The notes below the pieces were generated by a model. It did no database searches and had not been told where the DNA came from. It was given only the letters and a program-made list of their open reading frames with translations. A stretch of 25,439 bases of DNA. Origin: a virus. Made by a program: the position numbers and the translations under genes. The stretch covers positions 1 through 25,439 of IMG/VR virus record IMGVR_UViG_3300008117_000561; one strand, 5' to 3'. Positions within the stretch are counted from its first letter, which is position 1, and each line of letters begins with the position of its first letter. This document shows positions 1-6,125 of the stretch, in pieces.

Positions 1-11
1 AGGGAGGAAGG

Positions 12-149
12 ATGGTTGAAATAAAATACAAACTTCAGTATTGCTGGAGTTGTGATTCAGAAATTATGGTGAAAGTAACAGACCTTTCATCCAGAAACTA
101 TTGTTCAGCCTGCGCTTGGGCAAAGATAGGGGCAGTTCCTTATGAGTGA
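12..149 (+). CDS. Small zinc-knuckle protein, 45 aa
   Basis: A short reading frame opens with ATG two bases after the strong Shine-Dalgarno AGGGAGGA (positions 1-8). The 45-residue product carries two Cys pairs, C11-W-S-C14 and C31-S-A-C34, separated by 16 residues, the spacing of a small zinc ribbon. Its stop overlaps the next start (ATG at 142 lies upstream of the TGA at 147-149), as is normal in this compact operon. I do not recognise a named family. Zinc binding is inferred from the cysteine pattern, and the function is unknown. Confidence 0.6.
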   Translation: MVEIKYKLQYCWSCDSEIMVKVTDLSSRNYCSACAWAKIGAVPYE

Positions 150-279
150 ACCAAGGTTAGAAGATGATGTCGCATACTACGGCGCAGAGATGTGCCCAGA
201 CTGCGAGTATAGACATAGTGCCGATGAAGAATGCGTAACTAATGACGAGCCAGACAGAATGTGGGGAAACGAGGACTAG
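142..279 (+). CDS. Small acidic Cys-containing protein, 45 aa
   Basis: This gene overlaps the preceding one by eight bases. The product is acidic (about a quarter Asp/Glu) and has a C18-P-D-C21 pair plus C31, so a zinc knuckle is possible but incomplete. It ends with TAG at 277-279, directly before the ATG of the next gene at 281. Short cysteine-pair proteins of this kind are common as unnamed early phage genes. The overlap and tight spacing are the main evidence that it is translated. Confidence 0.5.
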   Translation: MSEPRLEDDVAYYGAEMCPDCEYRHSADEECVTNDEPDRMWGNED

Positions 280-280
280 T

Positions 281-448
281 ATGAGAGACGAACAACTGCT
301 ACTAAACCTAGCCGAGATAGCAACTTGGCTAGACAATCTTGCCTTAGAAGTAAACAAGATTAAAGAGATGGTTCAAGAAACAATAGTTGGAGCACCAGTA
401 TCACTAGATGCTTGGGACAAAGTAGGAGAACAGATATGGAGCAACTAA
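281..448 (+). CDS. Hypothetical helical protein, 55 aa
   Basis: The start at 281 is preferred to the longer frame from 242. It sits one base after the previous stop, has GAGG upstream, and avoids a long overlap. The product is predicted by eye to be mostly helical, with hydrophobic residues at i, i+3 and i+4 in the first 40 residues and a Trp near each end. No catalytic motif is visible. The 3' end overlaps the start of the small membrane protein at 436. Confidence 0.55.
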   Translation: MRDEQLLLNLAEIATWLDNLALEVNKIKEMVQETIVGAPVSLDAWDKVGEQIWSN

Positions 449-543
449 ATGCAGTCGCTCAAGTTCCACACATCTCACCGCTCATCTCCTGGGCATACCT
501 CATTGCTATTGGATATTTCCTATACAGAGGGATTATTAAATGA
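436..543 (+). CDS. Single-pass membrane miniprotein, 35 aa
   Basis: The ATG at 436 follows AGGAGA (424-429). The product has one hydrophobic segment, about residues 13-29, followed by a short basic tail (YRGIIK). Its TGA overlaps the ATG of the transglycosylase gene in an ATGA junction at 540-543, implying translational coupling. A short membrane protein coupled to a peptidoglycan hydrolase is the usual layout of a holin or lysis accessory gene, but 35 residues is very short and this role is inference. A different frame over the same bases (449-730) is a shadow. Confidence 0.55.
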   Translation: MEQLNAVAQVPHISPLISWAYLIAIGYFLYRGIIK

Positions 544-965
544 AGAAACTATACGCAGTGTTATTCAGTTGGCTGTTGACAATACCATCAATAGTATTTC
601 CGAATCTTTCTTGGGGTATAACAGCCAAGATAGACGACAAAGAACCAGTAAAGAATGTTCAGAAGGAAATCAGATGGACCAAATCCTTGAGCAAATACTA
701 TGCGAAAGTTTTGATAGCAGCACAGTATGAGGAATGGGACAAGTCTGAATACAAAGCACTACTAAAACTTTGGGGCAAAGAATCTGCGTGGGACCACACG
801 GCAGATAACCCCAAGTCTTCAGCATTTGGCATACCACAATTGCTGAATATGAAACCAACAACGCCTGCGCCCGAGCAGATTGCTCGTGGCTTGGCGTATA
901 TCAAACACAGGTATGACAAACCATCAGTTGCTTGGGCTCATTGGCGCAAGCACAACTGGTACTAA
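540..965 (+). CDS. Exported lytic transglycosylase-like lysozyme
   Basis: The 141-residue protein opens with a basic, hydrophobic N-terminus (residues 1-26, MKKLYAVLFS onward, ending in a SWGITA region) that reads as a signal peptide or signal anchor. The C-terminal 70 residues match the lysozyme-like domain of actinobacterial resuscitation/aggregation-promoting proteins. They have LWGKESAW with the probable catalytic Glu81, then SSAFGIPQ (residues 93-100), QIARGLAYIKHRY and a closing AWAHWRKHNWY. The predicted activity is cleavage of the glycan backbone of peptidoglycan outside the membrane. It is unusual in lying with early genes on the strand opposite the main lysis cassette at 9520-10278. 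It could act in lysis, in release of wall fragments, or in a virion. Confidence 0.8.
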   Translation: MKKLYAVLFSWLLTIPSIVFPNLSWGITAKIDDKEPVKNVQKEIRWTKSLSKYYAKVLIAAQYEEWDKSEYKALLKLWGKESAWDHTADNPKSSAFGIPQLLNMKPTTPAPEQIARGLAYIKHRYDKPSVAWAHWRKHNWY

Positions 966-974
966 CAACAAAGA

Positions 975-986
975 AAAGGAGACTAA
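975..986 (+). promoter_or_regulatory. Phage consensus Shine-Dalgarno element, copy 1
   Basis: AAAGGAGACTAA lies just upstream of the ATG at 989. The core AAGGAGACTA recurs exactly at 1416-1425 and 2931-2940. The 12 bases here are a perfect reverse complement of the loop at 3232-3243. Confidence 0.7.
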
Positions 987-988
987 CA

Positions 989-1417
989 ATGGCAAGAGGT
1001 AATAACAAAACAATCAATGTTAAGATACCCACAGCAAAGGTTATCAAAGCATTAGAAGATAGATTGACAGTTATAAATACTGAATATAAAGAACAACAAA
1101 AAAAAGAAAAAGAATTTCAACAAACTTTAATTCAGTGGAATAAAGATGTATTTGCATACGCATTAAAAAATGCAGATAAAACTACTAACTTAAGAATAAA
1201 TACTCGTGGTTGGAATGGAACAATCAATATAGATTTTGATATTCCAAATTCTATAGAAGGTTTACCAAAAGAACCAGAAAGAAATTTCAAAACTACAGCA
1301 GAACATCATCACGATACTGTTGTAGAAGAAATAGAGAATGCTCTTCGCATTCTTAAACTTACAAGCGAAGAAGAAGTATCCACTTCTACCTACAGTTCAA
1401 TAGCACAATACCTATAA
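989..1417 (+). CDS. Hypothetical Lys/Glu-rich protein, 142 aa
   Basis: The start at 989 is chosen because AAGGAGAC sits at the right distance upstream. A longer frame from 932 would run into the transglycosylase gene. Residues 20-50 are strongly charged and probably coiled-coil (EYKEQQKKEKEFQQ). The middle contains NLRINTRGWNGTINIDFDI, likely beta strands. No enzymatic motif or family is recognised. It lies in the same operon as the DUF4192-like and DUF932 genes. Confidence 0.65.
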   Translation: MARGNNKTINVKIPTAKVIKALEDRLTVINTEYKEQQKKEKEFQQTLIQWNKDVFAYALKNADKTTNLRINTRGWNGTINIDFDIPNSIEGLPKEPERNFKTTAEHHHDTVVEEIENALRILKLTSEEEVSTSTYSSIAQYL

Positions 1418-1425
1418 GGAGACTA
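1416..1425 (+). promoter_or_regulatory. Phage consensus Shine-Dalgarno element, copy 2
   Basis: AAGGAGACTA begins inside the TAA stop of the preceding gene and serves the GTG start at 1428. The 13-base context TATAAGGAGACTA (1413-1425) is identical at 2928-2940. Confidence 0.7.
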
Positions 1426-1427
1426 TC

Positions 1428-1949
1428 GTGTCACTAATACAAGACCTCAGAGCAGAAGTAGATGTAGAACTACTTACACAAACTGGTCTATACAGAGCAG
1501 AAGATACACAAACAAATATCCGCATTGTGGAGGATATCCGCAAGGCAATTGAAAATATGCACAAGAAAGAACCAACACCTAAGCATATAGCAGAGGTTGC
1601 CATAGCAACCAATGAAAATGTACAAATCCGTGACTTCTTAATGGGCATACGCTCAGAGAAGTTTGCTGTTCATAACATATTTGATTACTTACTACTACTA
1701 AGTAGTGCAGTAAACAAAGATGTAGCAATACCACTTACCACTGTATTCTCTACTTATCTTTATGAAGCAAGTAAAGATGAGGCTAAGAGTATTATTGAAG
1801 AAGTCCTTAAGATTAATCCAGATTATAGTCTGGCAAAATTACTTAAGAGAGTATATGAAATAGATGTAGATAGTAGTTTTATCACAAGTATGGGAGAAGA
1901 ACTACATTCTAAAGTTGTAGATGTTATCTATGATAGGGAGGAAAAATGA
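1428..1949 (+). CDS. DUF4192-like protein
   Basis: The GTG start is placed by AAGGAGAC at 1416-1423. The 173-residue product resembles the C-terminal part of actinobacterial DUF4192 proteins: an RDFLMG segment (around residue 68), then a PLTTVFSTYLYEASK helix, then the hallmark EVLKINPDYSLAKLL (about residues 125-140). DUF4192 has no assigned biochemical function. It is a mainly actinobacterial family, so it supports host assignment. Full-length cellular members are longer, and the N-terminal portion here is short and diverged. Its stop overlaps the next start as ATGA at 1946-1949, so it is probably coupled to the DUF932 gene. Confidence 0.6.
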   Translation: MSLIQDLRAEVDVELLTQTGLYRAEDTQTNIRIVEDIRKAIENMHKKEPTPKHIAEVAIATNENVQIRDFLMGIRSEKFAVHNIFDYLLLLSSAVNKDVAIPLTTVFSTYLYEASKDEAKSIIEEVLKINPDYSLAKLLKRVYEIDVDSSFITSMGEELHSKVVDVIYDREEK

Positions 1950-2932
1950 CAACAACTACAGTACCAATAAAAAACTTATCCAATTGGGTTAAGTCAGGCA
2001 CAGCAGTAACAGCAACCTCAGCCAGAGATGTAGCCAGACAAGCAGGTCTTGACTGGTCAGTATCATTGCATCCAATGACAGCCTCATACACAATCCCAGG
2101 CGCAGGTGAACCACTACAGATAGCAGTAAGAAACAAACAAGCCGTAGTTAAAACAACACCTTTTGGTGATGTCAGTAACATCGGTGTTGTTGGTAATCGC
2201 TATCAAGTATTTCAAAACGGTGAATTGTTTAGTGCGTTAGATACACTAATTGATTCAGGCGAAGCCCGTTATGCAGCAGCAGGTGAGTATGATGGCGGTG
2301 CAAAGGTATGGATGTTATTACAATTACCAATTGAAATGACAGTAGCCAATGACCCACACGCTGCGTTTATCCTGGCTAGAACCAGCCACGATGGCAGCAG
2401 TTCAGTCATCATCAAGCCAATCATTGAGCGTTTGTTTTGTGCCAATCAGATAAACAAAATCTATCGGAACAATAACAAATATACATACACATTAAAGCAT
2501 ACGACAAACAGCAAACTTAATATAGAAGAAGTAAAATATATTATGCAGATGTCTTACGACAGTGTGAATGAATATCAAACACTGGCTAATGATTTGATTA
2601 CTAAATCAGTTAGTAGAGAAAATGCTTTGAGATATTTCAAAAGAGTATTTCCATTGCCATCTACTATTGAGGACACACCTCATCATCTGCTCAGCCAGGG
2701 CGAAAAGAATCAGTTAAGTCGTGCACTTACAGCACGGAACATCGCCCAGAATATCTATGAAAATTCTCCCACACAGGAGAATATCCGTGACACGGAGTTT
2801 GGATTGTGGCAATCCATTATTGAGTATGCTGACCACGGCAAACAAGATAAGGGTACAGTCACAGGTGTAAGGGCTATGTCAGGTGGCTCTGATAGCCTAA
2901 AGATTAGAGCACTAGAACTACTAACAGTATAA
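1946..2932 (+). CDS. DUF932 (phage/plasmid-like TIGR03299) protein
   Basis: The 328-residue protein starts four bases inside the previous gene after AGGGAGGAAAA. Features typical of DUF932 are the YTIPGAG / AVVKTTPFGDVSNIGVVGNRYQVFQN segment (about residues 50-95), a FILARTSHDGSSSV strand pair in the middle and FCANQI (about 164-169). The family is common in phages and plasmids, next to replication genes. Its activity is not established. The C-terminus (WQSIIEYADH ... SLKIRALELL) is the conserved end of the family. Family membership is confident; function is unknown. Confidence 0.8.
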   Translation: MTTTTVPIKNLSNWVKSGTAVTATSARDVARQAGLDWSVSLHPMTASYTIPGAGEPLQIAVRNKQAVVKTTPFGDVSNIGVVGNRYQVFQNGELFSALDTLIDSGEARYAAAGEYDGGAKVWMLLQLPIEMTVANDPHAAFILARTSHDGSSSVIIKPIIERLFCANQINKIYRNNNKYTYTLKHTTNSKLNIEEVKYIMQMSYDSVNEYQTLANDLITKSVSRENALRYFKRVFPLPSTIEDTPHHLLSQGEKNQLSRALTARNIAQNIYENSPTQENIRDTEFGLWQSIIEYADHGKQDKGTVTGVRAMSGGSDSLKIRALELLTV

Positions 2933-2941
2933 GGAGACTAA
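2931..2941 (+). promoter_or_regulatory. Phage consensus Shine-Dalgarno element, copy 3
   Basis: AAGGAGACTAA begins inside the TAA stop at 2930-2932 and serves the GTG at 2943. It is an exact reverse complement of 11 bases of the leader loop at 3232-3242. Confidence 0.7.
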
Positions 2942-2942
2942 A

Positions 2943-3095
2943 GTGGAATATCTATACACAGATACAGACGGTAATCAAATAGCAGAGTCAGAAGACGATG
3001 CTTACCAAATAGTTGAAAACGGAATTCAATTAGAACTAGATGGTGGTTCCGTTGATGATTGGTCGTTAGATATTACAAGCACTGACGAACAATAG
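2943..3095 (+). CDS. Small acidic protein, 50 aa
   Basis: The GTG start lies one base after the AAGGAGACTAA element, so the Shine-Dalgarno core is about five bases away. The product is very acidic (about 16 of 50 residues Asp/Glu) and has a repeated look (TDTDGN, ESEDDAYQ, LDGGSVDDW). It is the last gene before the structured leader. Small acidic early phage proteins sometimes mimic DNA or inhibit host factors, but nothing here identifies a target. Confidence 0.6.
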   Translation: MEYLYTDTDGNQIAESEDDAYQIVENGIQLELDGGSVDDWSLDITSTDEQ

Positions 3096-3279
3096 TATTG
3101 GCAGGCTGTTATGTGGGTGGTCTAGTCAGCCACTAAGGGGACCACATAATTACCAATGCCACGCCAAAAAGAATGGTGTCATATACCCTTCCGTCTGATA
3201 CCATTCTCTAAAGAGAACGGGTTAGTTCTGATTAGTCTCCTTTCTAATCCGTTCTCTCTTAGAAGGAGACAAGGACCCA
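3096..3279 (+). promoter_or_regulatory. Structured leader of the nuclease gene
   Basis: This is the longest gap in the left operon. It holds three consecutive hairpins: A, 3109-3116 with 3142-3149, enclosing GTGG (3117-3120) with CCAC (3130-3133); B, 3170-3181 with 3196-3207, 12 pairs with one G-U; and C, 3212-3225 with 3244-3257, 14 pairs with one G-U. The 18-base loop of C contains TTAGTCTCCTTT, complementary to the Shine-Dalgarno of the gene that follows. No promoter boxes are obvious and no reading frame of note is present. Confidence 0.7.
3235..3270 (+). promoter_or_regulatory. Alternative hairpin sequestering the nuclease Shine-Dalgarno
   Basis: GTCTCCTT (3235-3242) pairs perfectly with AAGGAGAC (3263-3270), the ribosome-binding site of the gene at 3280. 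After a single bulged T3243 the pairing continues with CTAA (3244-3247) and TTAG (3259-3262), 12 pairs in all with an 11-base loop. This helix shares bases 3244-3247 with hairpin C, so the full forms exclude each other. The pattern is that of a translational on/off switch or a pseudoknot. Confidence 0.6.
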
Positions 3280-4050
3280 ATGGGACAATTACAAATTGAA
3301 CGTGATAGATACGGAAGACCGCTAGTTAAACCACCCAAAGGTGGTAAACCAATTGCATACACAAGGGCTACAACAATAGCCAACAGTCTTGATGACCCAT
3401 CAGCATTGACCGCTTGGAAGATGCGTATGGCAGCAATAGGTTTAACAATACGCAGTGATTTATTATTAGCAATTAACGCGTCGCAAGATGACAAGATGGC
3501 TATTAATAAATACATAGAAGATGCAATGGAAGTAGCAGGTGCTAGTCGTGCAGCCACGATAGGTACAGCACTACACGCATTTACAGAAAAGTTAGATTTA
3601 GGACAAGAACTAGGTCTTATACCAGATGAGTGGGCAGGGGACATTCGTGCCTACGAAGAAGCAACAAAGCAACTAGATAAAATCTTTATAGAACAATTCT
3701 GTGTGTTAGATAAATATAAAATTGCTGGCACACCAGACAGACTTGTTGAATATAAAGGAGAAAGATTCATTGCAGATATAAAGACAGGTCGCATAGACCA
3801 TCCAAACAACATAGCAATTCAATTAGCAATCTATGCTAACGGGTTGCCTTATGATGTGACAACGGCAACCCGAGGTAAATGGGGTGAAGTTAACAAGGAT
3901 AAAGCAATCATCATACATCTTCCTGCAGGTACAGGCTTGTGTAAATTAGTCTGGATTGATATTGCAGAAGGATGGAAAGGTGTACAATTTGCAATGAAGG
4001 TAAGACAATGGCGAGACAAAAAAGGTCTTGTCGTTCCATTCACAGAGTAA
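3280..4050 (+). CDS. Cas4/RecB-like PD-(D/E)XK nuclease
   Basis: The 256-residue product has the RecB-nuclease motifs in order: GTALHAF with His99, then GTPDRL with Asp153, then FIADIKTGR with Asp166 and Lys168, then QLAIYANG with Gln181 and Tyr185. This set defines the Cas4/RecB/AddB-type fold, a metal-dependent exonuclease or endonuclease acting on DNA ends. Actinophages commonly carry such a gene near replication genes, where a role in recombination or replication-fork processing is presumed. I see no Cys cluster like that of iron-sulphur Cas4 enzymes. Translation is probably controlled by the preceding structured leader. Confidence 0.8.
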   Translation: MGQLQIERDRYGRPLVKPPKGGKPIAYTRATTIANSLDDPSALTAWKMRMAAIGLTIRSDLLLAINASQDDKMAINKYIEDAMEVAGASRAATIGTALHAFTEKLDLGQELGLIPDEWAGDIRAYEEATKQLDKIFIEQFCVLDKYKIAGTPDRLVEYKGERFIADIKTGRIDHPNNIAIQLAIYANGLPYDVTTATRGKWGEVNKDKAIIIHLPAGTGLCKLVWIDIAEGWKGVQFAMKVRQWRDKKGLVVPFTE

Positions 4051-4060
4051 GGAGAAGGTA

Positions 4061-4525
4061 GTGTCTTCAACCGAAGCACCAATCAGTATCACAGTAAAGT
4101 CAGCAGCAGGCAGTTTGATTACAGTCCGTGCCGAAACAGGAAACCAATTAGATAACCTAGTAGCAGAAGCACTGGAAGCAATCAAGGCTGCAGTAACAGA
4201 ACTAGAGGCAGCATCAAAAAACCAATCTAGCCCAGCACCTATGTCAACCGCACAAGTGGCAGCAAGTCTGGGCGCATCTATTGTTGAGACAGGTTCAACA
4301 TATCCTGCTCAGGAATATAACTTTCCACCAACAGCAACCATCGGTGGTGGTAAGAACTGTCCTCACGGAAAGATGACAGCCATTCAAGGAACAGGTAAAG
4401 ACGGTAAAATGTACCGTGGTTATTTCTGTCCAGCACAAAAAGGCGCATTAGATAAATGCAAAAATGTTTATGCAAGAGTAGGTACACCAGACTGGAATAC
4501 TTTCGTAGCAGACCAGGTAAAGTAA
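4061..4525 (+). CDS. Zinc-ribbon protein of the replication module
   Basis: The GTG at 4061 is preferred because GGAGAAGG lies just upstream. A frame opening at 4028 would run into the nuclease gene. Of 154 residues, the first 60 are beta then helical (ISITVKSAAGSLITV, then an Ala/Glu-rich helix) and a low-complexity linker follows. The C-terminal 60 contain CPHGKM, GYFCP, and DKCKNVY, a probable zinc-binding module. Proteins with a CxHG ... GYFCP tail recur in actinophage replication regions without known function. The gene is directly followed by the ATPase, whose TTG start abuts this stop. Confidence 0.6.
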   Translation: MSSTEAPISITVKSAAGSLITVRAETGNQLDNLVAEALEAIKAAVTELEAASKNQSSPAPMSTAQVAASLGASIVETGSTYPAQEYNFPPTATIGGGKNCPHGKMTAIQGTGKDGKMYRGYFCPAQKGALDKCKNVYARVGTPDWNTFVADQVK

Positions 4526-5344
4526 TTGCGTACATTAAGACGTAGCATCAGCAAAGCAGAGGTGGGTGGCGAACCATTGCCACCTGCTTTTGCGGCATTT
4601 GAACGAGCAGGAATTATTCTGCGCCGTGCAGAAATTACAATGATTGCAGGCACTCCAGGTGCAGGCAAGTCATCAATCGCTTTAGCAATTGCAGCCAGAG
4701 CCAAAGTTCCTACGCTGTACTTCAGCGCAGATACCAACGCTCATACTATGGCTATGAGATTAGTTGCAATGTCAAGCAAGATATCACAAACAGCAGCAGA
4801 GCAATTATTAAAGCGAGACCCAAAGCAAGCAGAAGAAGTATTGGTTATGAACAATCACTTGTTCTGGTCATTTGAGTCAACACCTACATTAAAAGATTTA
4901 GATGATGAAGTATCTGCATTTGAAACTGTATGGGGCAGAAGCCCAACACTTATAGTTGTAGATAACTTAATGGATATAGCAATGGATGGACACGAAGAAT
5001 TCCAAGGTATGAGAGCAGCAATGAAAGAGTTAAAATATCTTGCAAGAGATACAAACTCAGCAGTGCTTGTTCTTCACCATACCAAAGAAGGTTTTGACGG
5101 CTATCCTTGCCAGCCACGCAATGCTATTCAGGGTCTAGTCAATCAGATTCCTGCAATGGTATTGACAATAGGACAAATGAAACAGGGTGATGATACCTTC
5201 TTGTGTGTAGCCCCAGTCAAGAATAGATATGGACGAGCAGACCAGACAGGTAATAACTATGTCAGCCTTTCATTTAATCCAGACAATATGTATTTAGACG
5301 ATGTTCAAATCAAGTATATGCAGGAGACCGTATATGGAAATTAA
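4526..5344 (+). CDS. DnaB/RecA-type replicative helicase ATPase
   Basis: The start is a TTG immediately after the preceding TAA. The 272-residue protein has a Walker A motif GTPGAGKS (residues 42-49), a Walker B strand TLIVVD (141-146), an LVLHHT strand near 181-186 typical of RecA-like ATPases, and a late KNRYG (232-236) that fits the DnaB-family arginine-finger region. This is the C-terminal ATPase half of DnaB-like helicases without the N-terminal primase-binding domain, a common actinophage arrangement. It should unwind DNA at the phage replication fork, perhaps with the split primase downstream. Confidence 0.75.
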   Translation: MRTLRRSISKAEVGGEPLPPAFAAFERAGIILRRAEITMIAGTPGAGKSSIALAIAARAKVPTLYFSADTNAHTMAMRLVAMSSKISQTAAEQLLKRDPKQAEEVLVMNNHLFWSFESTPTLKDLDDEVSAFETVWGRSPTLIVVDNLMDIAMDGHEEFQGMRAAMKELKYLARDTNSAVLVLHHTKEGFDGYPCQPRNAIQGLVNQIPAMVLTIGQMKQGDDTFLCVAPVKNRYGRADQTGNNYVSLSFNPDNMYLDDVQIKYMQETVYGN

Positions 5345-5516
5345 AGTTTGGGATAGTTCATTTACTAAAGAAGATATAGAAGTATTAATAGGAAGAGTAC
5401 TTACTGAAGTTGAATGGGATATAGTTGCCGATGAGTTATACAACAATGATGAACTATATGATTTAATTAATCGTAAAGTTTATGAAATAGTCAGAGATTC
5501 GGTAGGACTTGAGTAG
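5334..5516 (+). CDS. Small acidic helical protein, 60 aa
   Basis: The ATG at 5334 overlaps the end of the helicase gene and follows CAGGAGACC. The 60-residue product is acidic and mostly helical (TKEDIEVLIGRVLTEVEWDIVADEL). The pattern resembles small actinophage proteins that sit next to helicases, but I cannot name a family. The end overlaps the TTG start of the nuclease gene at 5509. Confidence 0.6.
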   Translation: MEIKVWDSSFTKEDIEVLIGRVLTEVEWDIVADELYNNDELYDLINRKVYEIVRDSVGLE

Positions 5517-5859
5517 CGCAGCAAAACGTAAAGGTAGTCAAGCAGAACGAGATGTTGTTGCTTGGCTTAAGACCAATGGCTACAAGTATGCAGACCGCAG
5601 GTTAGCAGGAGCAACCCTAGACAAAGGCGATATCAGCGGTGTGCCAGGTGTAACCATTGAGATTAAGAACCACGCCAAATTAGATTTAGCAGGATGGACA
5701 GCAGAGTTAGAAATAGAGATGAAGAACGATAGTGCTTGGACTGGTGTGGTCCTACATAAACGCAAGGGCAAAGGTAATGTAGATGACTGGTATGCAACTA
5801 TGCCAGCAAAAATATGGATAGAACTCATAAGGGAAATAACCAATGCAAAAAGAAATTAA
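5509..5859 (+). CDS. Holliday-junction-resolvase-like endonuclease
   Basis: The 116-residue protein begins at a TTG overlapping the previous gene by eight bases. The motif order KRKGSQAERDV (Glu13), then a GDISGVPG turn (Asp41), then VTIEIKNH (Glu51, Lys53) is that of small archaeal-type Hjc/PD-(D/E)XK junction resolvases. Length (about 115 residues) also fits. The expected role is cutting branched intermediates during replication, recombination or packaging. It could equally be another small nuclease of the same fold. Confidence 0.7.
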   Translation: MSSAAKRKGSQAERDVVAWLKTNGYKYADRRLAGATLDKGDISGVPGVTIEIKNHAKLDLAGWTAELEIEMKNDSAWTGVVLHKRKGKGNVDDWYATMPAKIWIELIREITNAKRN

Positions 5860-6043
5860 AAATATTATTAATGAATTAGAAGAAAAAGTTATGACTCATA
5901 ATAGATTAGCCCTTATGTATGAAGGACAAGAAGATAAAGCAGGCGAACAATTACATTTGGCTGCTGCATTTTCTTATGAGATGGCACTACAAATTGTAAG
6001 AAAACATACTAATGAAGAAAGGATGTTGAAACTTGTTAAATGA
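5843..6043 (+). CDS. Hypothetical helical protein, 66 aa
   Basis: The ATG lies within the end of the resolvase-like gene, preceded by AAGGGAAA. The product reads as two long amphipathic helices (residues 3-24 and 32-56) and has no cysteines or catalytic motif. Composition (Lys/Glu-rich, AT-rich codons) matches its neighbours. No function can be assigned. Confidence 0.55.
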   Translation: MQKEIKNIINELEEKVMTHNRLALMYEGQEDKAGEQLHLAAAFSYEMALQIVRKHTNEERMLKLVK

Positions 6044-6125
6044 ATTAATGTTTTTGTTTGCCTTACTTCAGCAAGAATTGTTAGGATTATTACTATGGAT
6101 AAGCACAGCATTGCTGCTTACTTAG
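6033..6125 (+). CDS. Possible leucine-rich hydrophobic peptide, 30 aa
   Basis: A frame from TTG at 6033 (or ATG at 6048) encodes a peptide with eleven Leu in its last 21 residues, enough for one membrane segment. AAAGGATG lies about nine bases before the TTG. It fills the only gap (6044-6094) between two genes and overlaps the primase start. It is weakly supported and may be a chance frame. Confidence 0.25.
   Translation: MLNELMFLFALLQQELLGLLLWISTALLLT

Noticed and set aside
449-730. 93-codon plus-strand frame
   Set aside because: It conflicts with the coupled membrane-protein and transglycosylase genes; sequence looks random and it has no Shine-Dalgarno.
3280-4050. Cas4-like gene as a sign of a phage CRISPR system
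   Set aside because: Such nucleases are common in actinophage replication modules; no Cas1, Cas2 or repeats are present, and no iron-sulphur Cys cluster is seen.
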